The translations under genes and the position numbers were made by a program. Shown here in pieces: positions 7,602 to 15,041 of a DNA stretch of 42,777 nucleotides. The notes under the pieces were generated by a model. The model had not been told where the DNA came from. It searched no databases and saw only the letters and a list, made by a program, of their open reading frames with translations. The DNA comes from Treponema sp. (GTDB lineage Bacteria > Spirochaetota > Spirochaetia > Treponematales > Breznakiellaceae). The DNA lies in the NCBI GenBank assembly GCA_009787835.1, contig WQSN01000020.1, positions 1 through 42,777 of the forward strand, in the 5' to 3' direction. Position 1 is the stretch's first letter. Every line of letters starts with the position of its first letter.

Positions 7602-8594
7602 ATGACTATAAATATAATACTAATAATTTTTTCATTGATGACACTGGTAATTTTGGTAATAACTTATTTCTCCTACAACAGGAAGAAAAATTTTGTTATT
7701 TTGCTCAACAGGCAGAAGCAGCTTATTTTTATGAGTCTGCCAATAGTGCTTTATATAATTCTTTTTACTTATGTCCCGCTATGGGGCTGGACAATGGCTT
7801 TTCAGCAATACAAGCCATCGAGATCATTCAGCGAACAGCAATGGGTTGGCTTACACTGGTTTAAATTCCTGTTTGAAGACGAGATGTTCTTAAGAACGAT
7901 TAGAAATACTGTTGTAATGAGTTTAATCAACACAAGCCTTGGATTTGTCACTGCGATTGGGCTTGCGCTTCTTTTAAATGAAGTAAGGAAAATTCTTTTT
8001 AAACGCTTTATCCAGACTATTTCATATTTGCCGCACTTTCTTTCATTTGTCATTGTAACAGGGCTTGTACAGGCCATGCTTACGCCGGATAGCGGCGCAT
8101 TGAATAACGCGTTTATTGCTTTGGGGTTTATTAAAGAACCTGTTCACTGGTTTGCGGAGCCGAATTATTTCTGGGGTATTATCGGCATAACATATATCTG
8201 GAAGGAAGTCGGCTGGAATACGATTATCTATCTCGCCGCGATGGCGGGCGTCGATCCCAATCTGTACGAAGCCGCTGATATTGACGGCTGCAACAGGTAT
8301 CAGAAGATGTGGCATATAACGCTTCCGTGCATCAAACCGACAATAATAATTTTGCTGATAATGAGCATAGGTCGCATTATGGACGCTGGTTTTGAAATGC
8401 AGTACTTAATGAGAAATCCGCTTGTATCGCATGTGTCAGATACGATTGACGTATATGTATATGTATTCGGCCTCAGAACAGCCAATTTCGGCCTTGCTAC
8501 AGCAGCCGGAATGTTTAAAAATGTAATAAACATTATTTTAATATTCCTGGCGAATGATTTAGCCAGAAGGGCAGGCGAGGAGCGTTTAGTATGA
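7602..8594 (+). CDS. Sugar ABC transporter permease, LplB type
   Basis: This is an inner-membrane permease subunit of the importer (binding-protein-dependent transport family). It is 330 residues. The cytoplasmic EAA loop that contacts the ATPase reads EAADIDGCNRYQKMWHITLP, with its start near residue 225. An additional hydrophobic segment at residues 3-22 precedes the usual first helix (about 45-62), so this copy is predicted to have one more membrane pass than a typical LplB. The start at ATG 7602 has only a weak AGGCAGGT upstream. Its stop overlaps the start of the next permease (ATGA at 8591-8594), so the two are translationally coupled. No ATPase gene lies in the cluster; such systems commonly share an MsmK-type ATPase encoded elsewhere. 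Confidence 0.9.
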   Translation: MTINIILIIFSLMTLVILVITYFSYNRKKNFVILLNRQKQLIFMSLPIVLYIILFTYVPLWGWTMAFQQYKPSRSFSEQQWVGLHWFKFLFEDEMFLRTIRNTVVMSLINTSLGFVTAIGLALLLNEVRKILFKRFIQTISYLPHFLSFVIVTGLVQAMLTPDSGALNNAFIALGFIKEPVHWFAEPNYFWGIIGITYIWKEVGWNTIIYLAAMAGVDPNLYEAADIDGCNRYQKMWHITLPCIKPTIIILLIMSIGRIMDAGFEMQYLMRNPLVSHVSDTIDVYVYVFGLRTANFGLATAAGMFKNVINIILIFLANDLARRAGEERLV

Positions 8595-9526
8595 TTAAAA
8601 ATTTCCGTAAACAATATGTTCTGTCAAGAATGGAAAATATTATCTTTCATACAATAAATACGCTTTTTTTGCTTCTTCTCGCTTTTATTACTTTGTATCC
8701 ATTTTGGAATACAATAGCGGTATCATTTAATGACGCGATGGATTCAATGCGGGGCGGCATTAGTTTTTGGCCCAGACAGTTTACCTTGTTTAATTACCAT
8801 GTTATTTTCCAAACCGGAGCTATTCCGCGCGCATTCCTTGTATCTGTAGCAAGAACATTAATTAATATGATAACGAGCATATTTTTTACTGCAATGCTCG
8901 CATTCGCCCTGTCCCGGCAGGAATTTGTCATGCGTAAACCTTTTACATTCATTATTATACTTTCTATGTATGTAAACGCGGGACTCATACCTACATACTT
9001 TCTGAATATCAGATTGGGAATGTTTCAATCATTCCTGGTTTATATTATTCCCGGAATTGTTAACGCCTTTAATTTTGTTGTTATGCGAACATATATGAAG
9101 TCAATTCCCGAAAGCATTATTGAATCCGCCCGTATAGACGGCTACGGTGATTTTTATATATTTATGCGGATTATACTGCCATTGTGCCTTCCGGTTCTGG
9201 CAACAATCGGTCTTTTCGTGGCGGTAGGTTCATGGAATATGTGGTTTGATACAATGATTTATAATTCAGGAGATGTAAGGCTGCATACGCTTCAGTACAA
9301 ATTGATGGAATACCTGCAATCAAGTCAGTCTCAGGGTAAGGCCGCCATGGATGCCGGAGTGGCAGCAGCAGCGGCGGCGGCGGCTCAGGGCGGATCATCA
9401 ATGGTTACGCCTATGAGTATGCGCGCCGCTATTACTGTTGTAGCCTCGCTTCCTATCCTGCTTGTGTATCCTTTTATGCAGCGTTATTTTGTTGTCGGTC
9501 TTAATGTAGGCGGCGTAAAAGAATAG
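8591..9526 (+). CDS. Sugar ABC transporter permease, YtcP/LplC type
   Basis: This is the second permease subunit, partner of the LplB-type protein. It is 311 residues with about six membrane segments. Its EAA loop reads ESARIDGYGDFYIFMRIILP near residues 177-196, and the family ending is LPILLVYPFMQRYFVVGLNVG. A run of eight alanines followed by QGGSS (around residues 258-270, DNA 9362-9397) sits in the loop before the last helix and is encoded by repeated GCA/GCG triplets. The start codon overlaps the preceding stop codon. It ends the importer operon; the next gene is convergent. Confidence 0.9.
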   Translation: MIKNFRKQYVLSRMENIIFHTINTLFLLLLAFITLYPFWNTIAVSFNDAMDSMRGGISFWPRQFTLFNYHVIFQTGAIPRAFLVSVARTLINMITSIFFTAMLAFALSRQEFVMRKPFTFIIILSMYVNAGLIPTYFLNIRLGMFQSFLVYIIPGIVNAFNFVVMRTYMKSIPESIIESARIDGYGDFYIFMRIILPLCLPVLATIGLFVAVGSWNMWFDTMIYNSGDVRLHTLQYKLMEYLQSSQSQGKAAMDAGVAAAAAAAAQGGSSMVTPMSMRAAITVVASLPILLVYPFMQRYFVVGLNVGGVKE

Positions 9527-9540
9527 GGAGTTAGTTTATT

Positions 9541-9571
9541 TTGCGGTATTGAATATTGTTTTCTACCGCAA
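9541..9571. terminator. Possible bidirectional hairpin between convergent genes
   Basis: TTGCGGTA (9541-9548) and TACCGCAA (9564-9571) form eight perfect pairs around a 15-base loop, between the convergent YtcP-type and DUF2271 genes, overlapping the latter's stop codon. Neither side has a T-run, so termination is uncertain. Confidence 0.35.
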
Positions 9572-10111
9572 TACCCGAACTCTGACATTTTCAATCATTG
9601 TTCGTTCGGCAGCGGCGCTGTCTCCTGTGTACTCGACACTTGCCTGCGGCGCCGCGGCTCCCTGACCAAGCCGTATTGGAGTACGGTAATATACCTGATT
9701 CTCCCAGCGTAATGTTCCTTCAATAATTAACGTGTAATTTCCTGCGGGAACTGCTGTACCGCGGCTGTCTGTTCCGTCCCATGTGTATGTAAGATTTCCG
9801 GTTCTGGGAGTGGCTGCGCTTATGGCATCTATTTGATTACGGGACATTTGGGAAAGGTTTGACTGTTTAACCCACAACGGAATGGATGTAGGTCTGCGGT
9901 TATATCCGCCGTTGGCTGTCCATCGTGTAGCATAAAGCGTTTTAATGTGTCTTCCGCCAGAATCTTCGATCCACACCGCAAACTGATTTGTTGCGGAACC
10001 GCTCTGACGCGTAAATGAAAAAGATACCTCTGCCGCAGGTAAAGATGTCTGCTGGGCTGCTGCGCCTGTTAAAATTAAAGTTGTTAATAATAATAAATAT
10101 AAATGTTTCAT
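9563..10111 (-). CDS. Secreted DUF2271-family protein
   Basis: The function is unknown. The 182-residue protein has a clear signal peptide (residues 1 to about 19, ending TGAAAQQ), so it is periplasmic. The mature part has the DUF2271 pattern: FAVWIEDSGGRHIKTLYATRW, a middle region with a DAISAATPRTG block, then TWDGTDSRGTAVPAGNYTLIIEG. The last block resembles the FlgD-type Ig fold, in which a DGxDxxGxxxPxGxY loop connects strands. The start is supported by an AGGGGG element just upstream. It follows the PrsW-like gene on the same strand after 71 bases and may be co-transcribed. Relatives are often found beside PepSY or iron-related redox genes, but none is visible here. Confidence 0.75.
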   Translation of the reverse strand: MKHLYLLLLTTLILTGAAAQQTSLPAAEVSFSFTRQSGSATNQFAVWIEDSGGRHIKTLYATRWTANGGYNRRPTSIPLWVKQSNLSQMSRNQIDAISAATPRTGNLTYTWDGTDSRGTAVPAGNYTLIIEGTLRWENQVYYRTPIRLGQGAAAPQASVEYTGDSAAAERTMIENVRVRVLR

Positions 10112-10182
10112 TTTACCCCCTGTTTATTTCAGGATAACATATTTTTTTTTATTAAACATCGTTTTTTGAACAGTTAATGGTA

Positions 10183-10884
10183 TTAGACACTCTGTCCCTG
10201 CAATTCTGCTTCGCCGCCGGTATTGATTGATATAATCGCCGTTAAAAGAGCGGATATGGCGATTAATACCGCCGCTACCGAAGGAACACCCGGTATTGTA
10301 ACCATAAAATTGTAAACTCCGTGAATTGCCGTTGCGGTAACAACCCGGAGAAGAGCCTGTATGGGATTGGTTCGGAACAATACCGCCGCTGCGCCTATAC
10401 GTGAACCGCAAGCGCCGTGCAGAGGGGCGGCGGTAAAAACACGTAACATCAATATTCCTGAATTTGAAGCTCCGTACACAGCGCTTTCCAGGAGCGCGAA
10501 ACCGAGACCGGCTATTAGACCTGTAGCTGCTCCGTTTCTTATTGTGTTGTAAGAAAGGGGCATTATTATGCTCTCCTGTGGATTTATGCGGCTGCTTATC
10601 AGGAAGAACAGGAACAACATTAAAAGGCGGCTTATTTCTTCAGTAAACGCCACGCGGACAAATACCTGTAAGAGCAGAGCTAATCTGCCGGTAGTCGCAT
10701 ATGAAAAGGTTAAAAAATTCTGTAAAAGAAGCGCCGGGAAGAACGCCGCCGCTCCGGCCAATAACGCGAATAAAAAGCGGACAGGGGTAAATTGGTATTT
10801 TGCAATCCGGAACCAAATATACACGGCAAAAACAGGGATTGAAGAAATTAAAATTATTACCAGTAAAATCCATATAGCCGACAT
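10183..10884 (-). CDS. PrsW-family (glutamic-type) intramembrane protease
   Basis: This is a polytopic membrane protein of 233 residues with about seven hydrophobic segments, mostly Ala/Leu/Ile-rich. Conserved PrsW/CAAX-protease-like positions are visible: the EE pair at 82-83 in TEEISR, E133 in GFALLESAVYG, H156 in APLHGACGS, and H188 with a following N in AIHGVYNF. Characterised PrsW proteins cut anti-sigma factors or other membrane proteins; the substrate here is unknown. No anti-sigma factor is nearby. There is no Shine-Dalgarno before the ATG at 10884. A TAAAAT six bases upstream and a TATAAT further upstream leave it open whether the mRNA is leaderless. It may form an operon with the downstream DUF2271 gene. 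Confidence 0.75.
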   Translation of the reverse strand: MSAIWILLVIILISSIPVFAVYIWFRIAKYQFTPVRFLFALLAGAAAFFPALLLQNFLTFSYATTGRLALLLQVFVRVAFTEEISRLLMLFLFFLISSRINPQESIIMPLSYNTIRNGAATGLIAGLGFALLESAVYGASNSGILMLRVFTAAPLHGACGSRIGAAAVLFRTNPIQALLRVVTATAIHGVYNFMVTIPGVPSVAAVLIAISALLTAIISINTGGEAELQGQSV

Positions 10885-11001
10885 AACAGTATTTTATCAA
10901 ATTATCAAACAGTATTATACCCATAAATACCGCGATTCCGTTAAATCCTTAACATTCAGGTTAAGTATGGGCAGGAACAACTCGTGTTTTATCTGAGGCT
11001 G

Positions 11002-12207
11002 TTATATTATTTCCTGCTTATTTCCTGAAAAGAGAGCGTATTGTAAAAGTTCATTTGGAGTGTTTCCTGCAAGAATTTTATTATACATATTAAGAATAAG
11101 AAAGGCAGCGTCTGAATTTTTTTCAAGTTTTGATATTATTTCCAGAATCGAAGCTGCATTTTCTTCTGTCTGTGCAAGAGCGTTCATCTTAATATGATAG
11201 TGGAGAGCCGCAGCTGCTCCAATTGAGATAAATGCAGGCGTTATGCCCTGTTCAATGCAGCAGTTGATTGCTCCCATAAATCTGTCCTGATGTCCCAGTT
11301 TCCTTTCTGTGTCAGCGCCCACGCGCTCACATGTGTCCTTGAGATTTCTGTTATTAAAGCGGAAAATCAAATCCTTAATATGATCCATTATTCCCTGCAG
11401 ATCGGCATTAAATTTTTTATTAAGGGCTTGCGCGCTTTCAATCATTGCGTTCTGAGTTATAAAAAGAATATCCGCTCTTGATGCGGCATCTGCTATATAT
11501 GTTTCTCCCAGAAGAAGACCCAGGTATGCGCATAACGCATGGCCCATGTTATGAATAAAAAATTTTCTCTGAATAAAAAAATTAAAGTTATTAAAAGGAA
11601 CAATTCCTTTTATTTCCGGAAAACTGCCTTTAAAAGCGTCTTTGTTAACGGGGAGAAACGCGTATCTTTCCGTACATATCCGTAATATATTTCCTTCCTG
11701 CATGTCCTGAGTTTGTAAGGGTACCATCCGCCCGATAGAAGTTTCCACAAAACCAACCTGTTCTTTCATTTGTGTTATTTCATTTTCAACAAGATAATTT
11801 TTTATTAGTTCCGCAAGATATTTATCCGCATTAATCAGATTTTCACATATAATGATATTTAGCGGAACAGTATTATTCCGAAACCGCTTTCTTAAGCCGC
11901 CGGCAATAACAGGCGCGATGGAAGGAAGAGACCTTACCCCTACAGCGGTCGCTATTATATCCGATTTCGCGATGCAATCCATAGCTTCATTTTCATTAAC
12001 GCAATTAATAGCAGTTATTCCGGTAATCATTATTTCTTCAGATTCGCTGTTGGATACAAATTTTACAGGATAAGCTTTTATTTTATTTATGGCATTAACG
12101 ATGTTTTCTGCGGCATCAATAAATGTTATTTTATAATCTGCTCCTGAAAAAAGCGTTCCAATGAATCCGCGCCCTATATTGCCAGCGCCATATATTACAG
12201 CATTCAT
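11002..12207 (-). CDS. mtlD: Mannitol-1-phosphate 5-dehydrogenase
   Basis: This enzyme interconverts mannitol-1-phosphate and fructose-6-phosphate with NAD(H), linking imported mannitol to glycolysis. The Rossmann signature GAGNIGRGFIG is at the N-terminus. The polyol-dehydrogenase catalytic region reads KFFIHNMGHALCAYLG, with the lysine, asparagine and histidine pattern K-x4-N-x2-H. The family blocks CENLINA and VETSIGRMVP are also present. I start at the second Met (12207), giving MNAVIYGAGNIG and 401 residues; the frame is open up to an ATG at 12222. Neither start has a Shine-Dalgarno. The length is slightly above the usual 380-385. There is no mannitol PTS gene nearby, so substrate delivery is not explained by this window. 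Confidence 0.9.
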   Translation of the reverse strand: MNAVIYGAGNIGRGFIGTLFSGADYKITFIDAAENIVNAINKIKAYPVKFVSNSESEEIMITGITAINCVNENEAMDCIAKSDIIATAVGVRSLPSIAPVIAGGLRKRFRNNTVPLNIIICENLINADKYLAELIKNYLVENEITQMKEQVGFVETSIGRMVPLQTQDMQEGNILRICTERYAFLPVNKDAFKGSFPEIKGIVPFNNFNFFIQRKFFIHNMGHALCAYLGLLLGETYIADAASRADILFITQNAMIESAQALNKKFNADLQGIMDHIKDLIFRFNNRNLKDTCERVGADTERKLGHQDRFMGAINCCIEQGITPAFISIGAAAALHYHIKMNALAQTEENAASILEIISKLEKNSDAAFLILNMYNKILAGNTPNELLQYALFSGNKQEII

Positions 12208-12323
12208 AATGAAGAATATCATTGGAATTATGGTTTGTATAGAATCTTTTCATTTCCTTCTCCATTACACAAAAACTTGCGGTAATGAACAATATATGCG
12301 ATAATTTTATTAAGGAAGGTCAC

Positions 12324-12893
12324 ATGAGCGCATTGCCAAAAGTTGAACAGTGGTTTACCTATGCTGATTACAAGGAATGGGAACTTGCTGAAGGGGAACG
12401 TTTTGAAATAATCTACGGCGAGGCATACGCAATGTCAGCGCCAGGCGCCAGGCATCAGGCAATACAATTAGCATTATCCAGCCAGTTCTATCTGTTTTTA
12501 AAAGGTAAACCTTGCAAGGCCTATCCTGCTCCCTTTGATGTCCGGCTTTTTTATGAAGAAGATGAAAGTGATGATACAGTTGTTCAGCCGGATCTTGTTG
12601 TCATTTGTGACAAGAGAAAACGCGGACCGGAAGGATGCCGGGGCGCTCCGGATTTTATCGCCGAAATTCTATCTCCATCAAATACCGCCAGCGAAATGGA
12701 AAAAAAATTCAAATTATACAGGCAGGCAGGAGTCCGCGAATACTGGGTAATCGATCCTGAAAATAACGGCCTTACGGTATATCTTTTCCAGAAAAACAGG
12801 ATTTTAACCGATACATACGGAAATGATGATATTGTTCCGGTAACAACCATTCCGGGTTTAAAAATTTCCCTGGAACAGGTATTTGCAGAATAA
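12324..12893 (+). CDS. Uma2-family PD-(D/E)XK nuclease-fold protein (DUF820)
   Basis: The protein is 189 residues when started at ATG 12324, which has a good AAGGAAGG at 12312-12319. The open frame extends 13 codons further upstream without support. The Uma2 pattern is clear: VEQWFTYADYKEWELAEGERFEIIYGE at the N-terminus, then QPDLVVICD, DFIAEILSPSN and KLYRQAGVREYWVIDPE. These contain the acidic and E-x-x positions of a restriction-endonuclease-like active site. Family members are abundant in cyanobacteria and some other bacteria and are mostly of unknown function. It lies three bases upstream of the FliK-like gene and is probably co-transcribed with it. I do not see evidence that it forms a restriction system with the methyltransferase. 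Confidence 0.85.
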   Translation: MSALPKVEQWFTYADYKEWELAEGERFEIIYGEAYAMSAPGARHQAIQLALSSQFYLFLKGKPCKAYPAPFDVRLFYEEDESDDTVVQPDLVVICDKRKRGPEGCRGAPDFIAEILSPSNTASEMEKKFKLYRQAGVREYWVIDPENNGLTVYLFQKNRILTDTYGNDDIVPVTTIPGLKISLEQVFAE

Positions 12894-12896
12894 TTC

Positions 12897-13961
12897 ATGC
12901 ATCTGCTAAAGACAGCCGCCGGAAACCTTCACTCTGCGGCAACTGCCGGAAAGTCAAAGGCGGAACAATCCGCGAAAAATGTTTTATTAAAAACGCCATC
13001 TGCGCAGTTAACAAAATCTGCCGCTCCTTTATCTGCTTCTGTTACTCGTTCTGTCTCTTCGCTTATTAGCGCAGCAGGGCTTCCCGCGGATAAACTTTCC
13101 GCCTCGATTGTATCTTTTGCACGTTTTTTTTCATTGCCGTTAAAGCCTAACCTGTTAGCTGACATTCGCCGCATTGCTTTTACATCTGCGGCGGATATTC
13201 AACCGGAACCGGCAAAACAAGCAACTGTAAGCGCATCAGGCGCAGATGCCGAAATTAAAAACAGGGTAACGCTTTCTCTGGCTGCATCTGCCGCTGAAAG
13301 CAAGGGAGTTGAACTTCAGCCGAAAGGATTTGAAGCGTATGCGGAAGCGGTTGATCCTGACTGGCAAAGGCGGCAGGATAACGATAGACATCAGCGCGGC
13401 AGGCGCAATAAAAATCATGGCGAACATGAAAAAGAAAGTACACTGTTAAAAACGGGTTCTGTTTCTGCTTCCGGACTAAAAGAGTTGTTCTTTGAAACAG
13501 AGGATAAAAATCCCCTGCTTTACATATTAAACAGATTACCCGGAAAAAACGGGCAGCGTTGGATTGTGCTGCCGTTCAGTTTTTCTGATAACGAGATAGA
13601 ATATAAAGTTTCAATGAGGGTTTTACTTGACGATGAATATACATCAGGTTGCGCCGCCTGTCTGGCGCTTGATATTGCAGCTAACGCCGGTAAACAAGAA
13701 TCAAACGGGGATTATAAACATAGATGGCTGTTTGCCCTTGAATCCGCCAATGATAAGCCAATGAAGCTGACAGCTTATCTTCCGCCTGAAATTTTACCGG
13801 AAACTCATTGCATGTTTGCAGGCGAATTTTCCAGACTTTTAGAATTACCGCCGGAGCGTATTTCTGTTAAAACCATGACAGAATCTTTTCCTTTTGAATC
13901 CGGTATGGATGCCGCAGACCTCAGCGATGAACTGTTACGCGCAATAGACGAGGAGGCGTAA
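12897..13961 (+). CDS. Hypothetical protein, possible FliK-like partner of the FlhB-C-like protein
   Basis: No family is certain. The 354-residue protein has three parts. An Ala/Ser/Lys-rich, low-complexity N-terminus (1 to about 150) is followed by a very hydrophilic basic patch (about 153-182, many R, H, N and K). The C-terminal region (about 187-354) looks folded: NPLLYILNRLPGKNGQRWIV, then VLPFSFSDNEIEYKVSMRVLLDD. A long disordered N-terminus plus a small C-terminal beta-rich domain is the architecture of flagellar hook-length proteins (FliK). The next gene, one base away, encodes an FlhB C-terminal-like protein, the known kind of FliK partner. That makes a FliK-like role plausible but unproven. 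There is no signal peptide. Translation may be coupled to the upstream Uma2 gene. Confidence 0.5.
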   Translation: MHLLKTAAGNLHSAATAGKSKAEQSAKNVLLKTPSAQLTKSAAPLSASVTRSVSSLISAAGLPADKLSASIVSFARFFSLPLKPNLLADIRRIAFTSAADIQPEPAKQATVSASGADAEIKNRVTLSLAASAAESKGVELQPKGFEAYAEAVDPDWQRRQDNDRHQRGRRNKNHGEHEKESTLLKTGSVSASGLKELFFETEDKNPLLYILNRLPGKNGQRWIVLPFSFSDNEIEYKVSMRVLLDDEYTSGCAACLALDIAANAGKQESNGDYKHRWLFALESANDKPMKLTAYLPPEILPETHCMFAGEFSRLLELPPERISVKTMTESFPFESGMDAADLSDELLRAIDEEA

Positions 13962-13962
13962 T

Positions 13963-14232
13963 GTGAAAAAAAGGAAACTTGCTTCCGCTATTGGTTATAC
14001 GCCGGGTCATCCCGCGCCTGTTATGCTTGCTTCGGGCAGAGGCAGGGAAGCGGAACAAATTATGGCTGTAGCGCAGCAGGCGGGAGTTACAATTGTAGAA
14101 GACGCGGCTTTTGCAGCATTGCTGGATGTAAGCGCCAAACCCGGAGATTTTATTCCGTCCTGGTGCTGGGAAACAGCCACGAAAATTTTGTCATTTGTGA
14201 TGAAGAGTCAGGAAAAAAAAATAGTAAAATAA
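13963..14232 (+). CDS. Free-standing FlhB C-terminal domain-like protein (YlqH type)
   Basis: The 89-residue protein aligns by eye with the cytoplasmic domain of FlhB/YscU just after the autocleavage site: IGYTPGHPAPVMLASGRG, then AEQIMAVAQQAGVTIVEDAAFAALL and the final FIPSWCWETATKILSFVM helix. The self-cleaving NPTH motif is absent and no membrane part exists. It therefore resembles the small soluble FlhB-like proteins (YlqH in Bacillus) that can partly replace the FlhB C-terminal domain in export switching. The start is GTG 13963, with GAGGAGG just upstream inside the previous gene. The tight spacing to the preceding possible FliK-like gene suggests that they act together. Confidence 0.85.
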   Translation: MKKRKLASAIGYTPGHPAPVMLASGRGREAEQIMAVAQQAGVTIVEDAAFAALLDVSAKPGDFIPSWCWETATKILSFVMKSQEKKIVK

Positions 14233-14247
14233 AATAATGAGGTTATT

Positions 14248-14955
14248 ATGGATAGTTGTTTTTTATATAACGCGGATGCGTATGTAAAAATTAAGGAAAT
14301 ACCTGGTTCAAGCATAGATTTAATTCTGACAGATCCTCCTTATAATCTTGGTGTTTACTCAACCGGTAACATGAAATTTTCCTGGAGGAAAGAAATTAAC
14401 AATGATTTGGCGCAATGGGATAAGACGCAATTTAACCCCGCGAGTTTAAAAGAGGATTTTTTACGCATATTAAAACCGGCAGGTAATATTTTTATTTTCT
14501 GCAGTTATAATTTAATTGGTAAATGGCATGAAACTTTTGATCCTGTTTTTGATACTTTTCAGTTTTTTGTCTGGCATAAATCAAACCCTGTTCCAAAATT
14601 CAGGAAAGCGGGTTTTCTTAACAGTTGTGAACTAATTGTGTGTATGTGGAATAAAGGGCATACATGGAATTTCGGAAAACAAAGTGAAATGCATAATTTC
14701 TTTGAATCCCCTGTATGCAGATACCCGGAAAGATTAAAAGAGCCAAATCATCCAGCTCAAAAACCAGTTAAATTATTGACACATCTGTTAAAAATCGCGT
14801 CAAATGAAGGTGACACGGTTTTAGATCCATTTATGGGCGTTGGCTCAACGGGCGTAGCAGCAATGCTGAATAACAGAAAATTTATTGGAATTGAACTTGA
14901 AGATGATTATTTTAATGCCGCTGATAAAAGAATTGATAAATTAAATAATCTGTAA
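14248..14955 (+). CDS. Site-specific DNA methyltransferase, N4/N6 beta class, orphan
   Basis: This protein transfers a methyl group from S-adenosylmethionine to an exocyclic amino group of adenine or cytosine in DNA. The catalytic motif IV DPPY is at residues 29-32 and the AdoMet-binding motif I (DPFMGVGSTG) at about 193-202, near the C-terminus. The order IV, recognition region, X, I marks the beta class. The HPAQKPVKLLTHLL motif X is directly ahead of motif I. At 235 residues it is compact. No cognate restriction gene lies next to it, and the adjacent gene is a repressor, so it looks like a solitary or phage-derived regulatory methylase. The target sequence cannot be read from the protein. 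The start at ATG 14248 has GAGG seven bases upstream. Confidence 0.9.
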   Translation: MDSCFLYNADAYVKIKEIPGSSIDLILTDPPYNLGVYSTGNMKFSWRKEINNDLAQWDKTQFNPASLKEDFLRILKPAGNIFIFCSYNLIGKWHETFDPVFDTFQFFVWHKSNPVPKFRKAGFLNSCELIVCMWNKGHTWNFGKQSEMHNFFESPVCRYPERLKEPNHPAQKPVKLLTHLLKIASNEGDTVLDPFMGVGSTGVAAMLNNRKFIGIELEDDYFNAADKRIDKLNNL

Positions 14956-14969
14956 AAATTATTTTTTCC

Positions 14970-14998
14970 TTTACAAATCAATCTGTATAGTTTATGAT
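14970..14998 (+). promoter_or_regulatory. Promoter of the S24 repressor gene
   Basis: TTTACA (14970-14975), a 17-base spacer and TATGAT (14993-14998), with predicted start near 15005. The spacer contains a GTATAG half-site (14985-14990) spaced 21 bases from the same hexamer in the full operator downstream. Confidence 0.7.
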
Positions 14999-15005
14999 TT
15001 ATTTA

Positions 15006-15022
15006 GTATAGATTGCCTATAC
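15006..15022 (+). promoter_or_regulatory. Palindromic operator, probable autoregulatory site
   Basis: GTATAG-N5-CTATAC is a perfect inverted repeat placed on the predicted transcription start of the S24 repressor gene, 19 bases before its ATG. A second GTATAG lies two helical turns upstream inside the promoter spacer. A repressor dimer bound here would block its own transcription. Confidence 0.65.
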
Positions 15023-15041
15023 CAATTAAAGGAGGCAAAGT

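Noticed and set aside
10568-10996. 142-codon open frame on the plus strand opposite the PrsW-like gene
   Set aside because: It is an antisense shadow; the minus-strand frame has coherent membrane helices and conserved protease motifs.
12324-14955. Uma2 nuclease plus methyltransferase as a restriction-modification system
   Set aside because: They are separated by two unrelated genes, and Uma2 proteins are not established as partners of such methylases.
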